A DNA stretch of 58,023 bases from Bacteroidales bacterium UBA7009 (GTDB taxonomy: Bacteria > Bacteroidota > Bacteroidia > Bacteroidales > Paludibacteraceae). The position numbers and the translations under genes are program-made. The notes below the pieces were generated by a model. It had not been told where the DNA came from. It made no database searches and was given only the letters and a program-made list of their open reading frames with translations. The stretch lies in the NCBI GenBank assembly GCA_002449665.1, contig DJXH01000043.1:832-58854 (forward strand), written 5' to 3'. Below, piece after piece: positions 53,753-58,023 of this stretch. Each line of letters begins with the position of its first letter. Positions within the stretch are counted from its first letter, which is position 1.

Positions 53753-55258
53753 TCAGTTGGCTTCGGCTATATCTAATATGCCGTTTAGCAAGACTGCGAG
53801 AGCATTTTTGCTGTCTTCGGTTAGGGCAAGACGAAGCGTAAGACGGTTGTTACTATCGGAGTAAAGTTCGGCATAGTCGGCTTTGTAGCAAAGGTCGAAT
53901 ATCATTTGTGTTGATTTTCTTTCCTCTTTACTTGCGTAACGACGGTAACTGTATGATGATGTATAATTGTCATATATCATATCCACGAGTTTCTGACCTC
54001 CTACATAGGCATAGAGGTATTTGCCGGCAGCATTGCCCGCATACTTAAACGGCTGTGAGGCTTTTTCAAACTCATAATCATCAATGGTCGAAATGGCTGT
54101 AATGGACTGATTGCCTTTGAGGTTGACCATTTGTCTCAAATCCTCTTCTGCGATTTCTTCAAAATCGTCCATCAGTTGGTTCACTTCTGCCTTGTCAATC
54201 GGGAGTAGGGCAACTACTTTCGGGTCATTCTCTATGTTTTCCGACTTAACCGACACCGCCATTGTACCATTAAGTTTACATACTGCGGAGACGAGAGAAC
54301 TTATAAGTCGGCGCACTTGTCCGTCCTCAATCTCGTCTGTATATTCGGCTATGGTGCGGTCAATTTCTTCACGCGAGCTCGTCATATCTATTCCGCAAGC
54401 CATCATAGCAAACAAGTCGTCTGTCGGCAGATATGCGAGAGCTGCTTTGTCTATTTTAGCAGTGTTCTCTTGGGCTTTCAGCAGCAGTTCGTTATCGCTG
54501 TGAGCAAGGACGTTAAGCAGTATTTCGCCCTTATGGAATTGCAGGTTTGCCACCACTTGCAGGTCTTCAACGATGTCAGCATATTTATCTTTGTCGTCAA
54601 AAGCTTTTAGAGTACTGAGTATTTCATCTTTTACCTCACGTTTGATGTCGTAGGGGAGCGTTTTGGTGTTCATCATCACGGCGATGTCCCCGCTATTGTC
54701 TTTGAGAATGCCGCTTGCTGCCGTACCGTAGAAAGAGTTTTCCTCGTTTTGACGAAGCAAATCAAGTAGCAGGGTCTTACTGCTAATGCCAAGCAGAAGA
54801 GAATGTTTGTTTGCACCGCCTATGAGCGACTCCTTATCATATAAGTATAGTATGCCATCGGTCTCTTCGGCAGTGAGGTCTTCGTCATTAAGGGCTGATT
54901 TGAGTTTGCTCATACTGCTGACTGCAAACAACAGTCCGCCGTTAAGGTCGTCCGAGTTTTCTCCGAAAGCAAAAAGGCAGGCAGGCTTAAGGAAATCGAT
55001 ACCGACACCTAACGGATTGTCGAACATACCTCTAATCTCGTCTTGCATCTGACGGTCGTCTGTAACGGCTCTGACAATGTTCATAATACGGTCTTCGTTA
55101 GCAACAGCATCGGACTTAAGAGCAAGGTCGGCAATATCAACTTCCGCTACGACAAAAGCATTGGCGGGAATGGCGTTTTTGTAAGCATCACGCTTGCATG
55201 ATACAAACAACACTGCACAAAGGGCAGCGATAAACAAGAATAAATGTTTTTGTTTCAT
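53753..55258 (-). CDS. DUF4836-family lipoprotein
   Basis: 501 residues with a lipobox (LFIAALCAVLFVSCKRD). The start NAIPANAFVVAEVDIADLALKS, the repeated alpha/beta halves (LLFAVSSMSKLKSAL..., LFAMMACGIDM) and the C-terminal RLTLRLALTEDSKNALAVLL are typical of DUF4836, a Bacteroidales family of unknown function predicted to sit at the periplasmic or outer-membrane face. Own promoter and terminator. Confidence 0.8.
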   Translation of the reverse strand: MKQKHLFLFIAALCAVLFVSCKRDAYKNAIPANAFVVAEVDIADLALKSDAVANEDRIMNIVRAVTDDRQMQDEIRGMFDNPLGVGIDFLKPACLFAFGENSDDLNGGLLFAVSSMSKLKSALNDEDLTAEETDGILYLYDKESLIGGANKHSLLLGISSKTLLLDLLRQNEENSFYGTAASGILKDNSGDIAVMMNTKTLPYDIKREVKDEILSTLKAFDDKDKYADIVEDLQVVANLQFHKGEILLNVLAHSDNELLLKAQENTAKIDKAALAYLPTDDLFAMMACGIDMTSSREEIDRTIAEYTDEIEDGQVRRLISSLVSAVCKLNGTMAVSVKSENIENDPKVVALLPIDKAEVNQLMDDFEEIAEEDLRQMVNLKGNQSITAISTIDDYEFEKASQPFKYAGNAAGKYLYAYVGGQKLVDMIYDNYTSSYSYRRYASKEERKSTQMIFDLCYKADYAELYSDSNNRLTLRLALTEDSKNALAVLLNGILDIAEAN

Positions 55259-55301
55259 TGTGGTATTTGTTTAGGGGTTGATAATTTGCACATTTTTCGC
55301 C

Positions 55302-55334
55302 GCAAAGGTAATGTTTTTTTGGCAATCGTGCAAT
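55302..55334 (-). promoter_or_regulatory. Promoter of the DUF4836 gene (divergent, overlapping)
   Basis: Minus strand: ATTG (55334-55331), 20-nt spacer, TACCTTTGC (55310-55302). It overlaps the rlmD promoter, so the two genes may compete. Confidence 0.75.
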
Positions 55335-55349
55335 ATTTTGTACCTTTGC
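55318..55349 (+). promoter_or_regulatory. Promoter of rlmD (divergent, overlapping)
   Basis: TTTG (55318-55321), 19-nt spacer, TACCTTTGC (55341-55349), 20 nt before ATG 55370. Confidence 0.75.
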
Positions 55350-55369
55350 AGCCGAAAAAATACACTTTT

Positions 55370-56773
55370 ATGAAAAAGAAAAACTTACCGTTGCTGCAAA
55401 ACATAGAAATCACAGGCATCGCAGCCGAAGGCAAAGCCCTGACACGGGTGGACGACCAAGTGGTCTTTGTCCCGTATTGCGTACCCGGCGATATAGTCGA
55501 TCTGCAAGTAACCCGCAAAAAGCATTCGTTTATGGAAGCCCAGGTGGAGCGGATTATTCAGCCCTCGCCTAAGCGCACGGAGGCCGTCTGCAAGCACTAC
55601 GGCACCTGCGGCGGCTGCAAGTGGCAAATACTGCCATACGAAGAGCAGCTGCGCTGGAAACAGCAACAAGTAACAGACAACCTGCAACGTATAGCAAAGG
55701 TCGAGTTGCCTCAAATAAGCCCTATTTTGGGAAGCAAACATATCTATGCCTACCGCAACAAGTTGGAATTCACATTTGCCGATCACCGCTGGCTGACCAC
55801 AGAGCAGATGAAAGCAGGTGTGCCCTTTACGCCAGGGCTGGGTTTCCACATCACCAACTGCTTTGACAAGGTGCTTGACATCACCGAGTGTCATCTTATG
55901 CCCGACATCAACAACCGCCTGCGGAATCACATACGCGACTATGCATTAGAACACTCTATGACCTTTTATAATGAACACACTCACAACGGCTTGCTCCGTA
56001 CGCTTATTATGCGAACCAACAGCGCAGGCGAGATGATGCTCGTGGTGGTGTTCGGAGAAGAGATGACGGGAACGGCGAGGCAAATGCTTGACGATATACA
56101 TAATAATTTCCCTGAAATAGTCAGCCTAATGTATTGCGTAAACCTCAAATACAACGATACCATAGGCGACCAAGACGTAAAAGTGTGGTACGGACAAGAC
56201 CATATTATAGAACAGATGGAGGAACTGCGCTTCAAGGTCGGTCCCAAATCTTTCTACCAAACCAACACGGAGCAGGCATACGAATTATATAAGGTGGCAC
56301 GAGATTTTGCATTCTCCGGCGCAGAAGGAAAACCGCTTGTCTATGACCTATATACCGGCACCGGCACTATAGCCAACTTCGTTGCTCATAAAGCCAAGCG
56401 GGTGATAGGTATAGAGTATGTCCCCGAAGCGATAGAAGATGCGAAAACCAATTCCGCTATCAACGGCATAGACAACACCGACTTCTATGCAGGCGATATG
56501 AAGGATATTCTGACTGCCGATTTTATAAAAACACACGGGCGCCCCGATGTTATAATAACCGACCCTCCGCGAGCCGGAATGCACGAAGATGTGGTAAATG
56601 TCATCATTGCAGCCGCTCCAAAGAGAATAGTATATGTAAGTTGCAATCCGGCAACTCAAGCGAGGGATATAGCGATGCTCGATGCCGATTATAGAGTTGT
56701 TGCCGTTCAGCCGGTGGATATGTTCCCGCATACCCAGCACGTGGAGAATGTGGTGCTTTTGCAAAGAAAATGA
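55370..56773 (+). CDS. rlmD: 23S rRNA (uracil-C5)-methyltransferase, RlmD/RumA type
   Basis: 467 residues from ATG 55370 (MKKKNLPLLQNIEITGIAAEG); the longer frame runs upstream of the promoter. TRAM domain ~8-65, then CKHYGTCGGCKW with the [4Fe-4S] cysteines, AdoMet motif VYDLYTGTGTIANFVA, TDPPRAGMHEDV, and the catalytic loop YVSCNPATQARD with the nucleophilic Cys. It makes m5U in 23S rRNA (U1939 or U747 type) or possibly tRNA U54; the substrate is not certain. Confidence 0.9.
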   Translation: MKKKNLPLLQNIEITGIAAEGKALTRVDDQVVFVPYCVPGDIVDLQVTRKKHSFMEAQVERIIQPSPKRTEAVCKHYGTCGGCKWQILPYEEQLRWKQQQVTDNLQRIAKVELPQISPILGSKHIYAYRNKLEFTFADHRWLTTEQMKAGVPFTPGLGFHITNCFDKVLDITECHLMPDINNRLRNHIRDYALEHSMTFYNEHTHNGLLRTLIMRTNSAGEMMLVVVFGEEMTGTARQMLDDIHNNFPEIVSLMYCVNLKYNDTIGDQDVKVWYGQDHIIEQMEELRFKVGPKSFYQTNTEQAYELYKVARDFAFSGAEGKPLVYDLYTGTGTIANFVAHKAKRVIGIEYVPEAIEDAKTNSAINGIDNTDFYAGDMKDILTADFIKTHGRPDVIITDPPRAGMHEDVVNVIIAAAPKRIVYVSCNPATQARDIAMLDADYRVVAVQPVDMFPHTQHVENVVLLQRK

Positions 56774-56790
56774 ATATTTTTGGGCAAAAG

Positions 56791-56823
56791 TTTGCGCAAT
56801 CGGAAATTTTGCCGTACCTTTGC
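56791..56823 (+). promoter_or_regulatory. Promoter of the rpsL-rpsG-fusA operon
   Basis: TTTG (56791-56794), 20-nt spacer, TACCTTTGC (56815-56823). Transcription start near 56830, leaving a ~78-nt leader. Confidence 0.88.
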
Positions 56824-56849
56824 ACGCTTTTTGAGCGCAATTTGAAAAA
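56812..56849 (+). repeat. 38-nt inverted repeat copy 2 (rpsL promoter/leader start)
   Basis: Matches the minus strand of 1991-2028 at 37 of 38 positions. The -33 areas also agree (TTTGCxCAATC) while the 8-9 nt between differ. Confidence 0.9.
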
Positions 56850-56907
56850 GGATTGCGAGTAAAGCCGAATAAATAACATTAAATTATTAACCAACCAACA
56901 AGTTACA

Positions 56908-57288
56908 ATGCCTACAATTCAACAATTAGTTAGAAAAGGAAGAGCAGAACTTCAGGACAACAGCAAAAGCCCCGCTTTGGACAGTTGCCCGCAACGCCGT
57001 GGTGTATGTGTACGTGTTTACACTACAACTCCTAAAAAGCCTAATTCCGCAATGCGTAAAGTGGCACGTGTTCGCCTGACGAACCAAAAGGAGGTTAACG
57101 CCTACATCCCCGGAGAAGGTCATAACTTGCAGGAGCACAGTATCGTTATGGTACGCGGCGGTCGTGTAAAAGACCTCCCCGGTGTACGTTACCATATCGT
57201 TCGCGGTTCGCTTGATACCGCCGGTGTTGCCAATCGTCTGCAACGTCGCTCCAAGTACGGCGCAAAACGCCCGAAAGCAAAGAAATGA
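56908..57288 (+). CDS. rpsL: 30S ribosomal protein S12
   Basis: 126 residues: MPTIQQLVRKGR, CPQRRGVCVRVYTTTPKKPN, GGRVKDLPGVRYHIVRG. The KPN and VKDLPGV segments (streptomycin-resistance sites in other bacteria) are wild type. S12 monitors decoding in the A site. First gene of the str operon. Confidence 0.98.
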   Translation: MPTIQQLVRKGRAELQDNSKSPALDSCPQRRGVCVRVYTTTPKKPNSAMRKVARVRLTNQKEVNAYIPGEGHNLQEHSIVMVRGGRVKDLPGVRYHIVRGSLDTAGVANRLQRRSKYGAKRPKAKK

Positions 57289-57460
57289 TAGTTTCTGAAT
57301 AATCCTATTTTTAACTAAACACTCCATACGTTGGAGTAAGATTAAAGTGGGTTGATCGGTTGAGTAAGCCCTACGTGTTAGAGCTGAAGATATTGACAAC
57401 CAAAAACGAAAACTCCGAATAAAACGGAAAGTTCGTGTTAAACAATCAAAATTAACAACA
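57289..57460 (+). promoter_or_regulatory. rpsL-rpsG spacer with a hairpin (57321-57337)
   Basis: 172 nt, unusually long for this operon. It contains the hairpin ACTCCA-TACGT-TGGAGT. No promoter consensus and no ORF. It might be an attenuator or an S7-binding site (S7 regulates the str operon in E. coli); nothing in the sequence proves that. Confidence 0.4.
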
Positions 57461-57937
57461 ATGAGAAAATCAAAACCAAAGAAACGCGTGATCCTTCCGG
57501 ATCCGGTCTATGGCGAGGTGATGGTGGCAAAATTTGTTAATCACCTGATGCTCGACGGCAAGAAGAGCGTTGCCTACAACGTTTTCTACACATCTCTCGA
57601 AATCGTTGGTCAGAAAAACAAAGATGCCGAGAAGTCGGCTCTTGACGTTTGGAAGCAGGCTCTTGACAATATCACCCCGCTCGTTGAGGTAAAATCAAAA
57701 CGTATCGGCGGTGCCACTTTCCAAGTACCTACCGAGATTCGTGCCGACCGCAAAGAGTCTATCGCTATGAAGAATATGATTGCTTTCGCTCGTAAGCGCG
57801 GCGGTCATTCTATGGCAGAGAAACTCGCAGCCGAAATAATGGATGCCATCAACAGTCAGGGCGGTGCCTTTAAGCGCAAAGAAGATATGCACCGTATGGC
57901 AGAAGCCAACCGTGCATTCGCTCATTTCCGTTTCTAA
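57461..57937 (+). CDS. rpsG: 30S ribosomal protein S7
   Basis: 158 residues: MRKSKPKKRVILPDPVYGE, VAKFVNHLMLDGKKSVAYN, GGATFQVPTEIRADRKESIA, MAEANRAFAHFRF. Primary 16S rRNA 3'-domain binder and assembly nucleator. Followed 28 nt later by fusA. Confidence 0.98.
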   Translation: MRKSKPKKRVILPDPVYGEVMVAKFVNHLMLDGKKSVAYNVFYTSLEIVGQKNKDAEKSALDVWKQALDNITPLVEVKSKRIGGATFQVPTEIRADRKESIAMKNMIAFARKRGGHSMAEKLAAEIMDAINSQGGAFKRKEDMHRMAEANRAFAHFRF

Positions 57938-57965
57938 TACTTATATCAAGGAGAAGAAACAGACA

Positions 57966-58023
57966 ATGGCTAAAAACGATTTACGATATAACCGCAACAT
58001 CGGCATTATGGCTCACATCGATG
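57966..58023 (+). CDS. fusA: Elongation factor G, N-terminus (runs off window)
   Basis: The first 19 codons: MAKNDLRYNRNIGIMAHID, leading into the G1 loop of the translocation GTPase. Cut by the window end. rpsJ is expected after it in this order. Confidence 0.93.
   Translation, partial: MAKNDLRYNRNIGIMAHID

Overview
The window comes from a member of the Bacteroidota, most likely an anaerobic Bacteroidales. At least a dozen intergenic regions carry the phylum's promoter, TTTG (or TTG), a 19-21 nt spacer, then TAnnTTTGC. Shine-Dalgarno sites are scarce. Other pointers are DUF4836- and DUF6175-like proteins, T9SS-style C-termini, chitobiase-like and Listeria/Bacteroides repeat domains in giant secreted proteins, and Mpi-like serine recombinases. 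The gene set suggests amino-acid fermentation: indolepyruvate:ferredoxin oxidoreductase, an aminotransferase, a CoA-transferase and a 2-hydroxyacyl-CoA dehydratase activase system.

Layout. 1-2049 (-): rplC-rplD-rplW-rplB under their own promoter. 2108-18002 (-): a compact run from a 2440-residue secreted repeat protein and an outer-membrane barrel into iorA-iorB-aminotransferase-CoA-transferase, then an S26 peptidase/PqqD/HprK-like trio and an rRNA methyltransferase. 18161-37863: an accessory island with four modular surface-protein genes (here A, B, C, D), two toxin-antitoxin-like modules, tRNA-Pro, two small peptide genes and two serine recombinases. 37885-44340: a secreted nuclease, the split acyl-CoA dehydratase activase system and a TetR regulator. 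44321-53509 (-): one long probable operon ffh-folD-hyp-prfA-five secreted proteins-mscS. 53534-56773: tRNA-Arg, a DUF4836 lipoprotein and rlmD. 56791-end (+): rpsL-rpsG-fusA.

The main discovery candidate is a two-locus N-terminal-module inversion system. In each locus a complete giant gene (B or C) lies head-to-head with a truncated gene (A or D) holding only a signal peptide, one N-terminal domain and a Gly-rich linker. All four are cut at the same codons of the same linker, Gly-rich-GE[T/S]A, encoded around the palindrome CGGCCG. A and B share 31 identical nt in inverted orientation; C and D share 21 nt with one mismatch. After CGGCCG the two truncated genes share the same 14 nt and then stop. 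Inverting 1.8 kb (left) or 2.4 kb (right) would swap N-terminal modules in frame onto the giant bodies. Two adjacent invertase-family serine recombinases are the obvious drivers. This is inferred from one DNA state; inversion itself has not been observed.

Other notable points: the str and S10 ribosomal blocks, contiguous in most Bacteroidales, sit divergently about 55 kb apart with a near-identical 38-nt promoter/leader repeat at both ends. The activase/dehydratase polypeptide is split by one in-frame TAG inside a heptanucleotide repeat. FolD lacks its NADP-binding segment, and vapD is frameshifted by one base.
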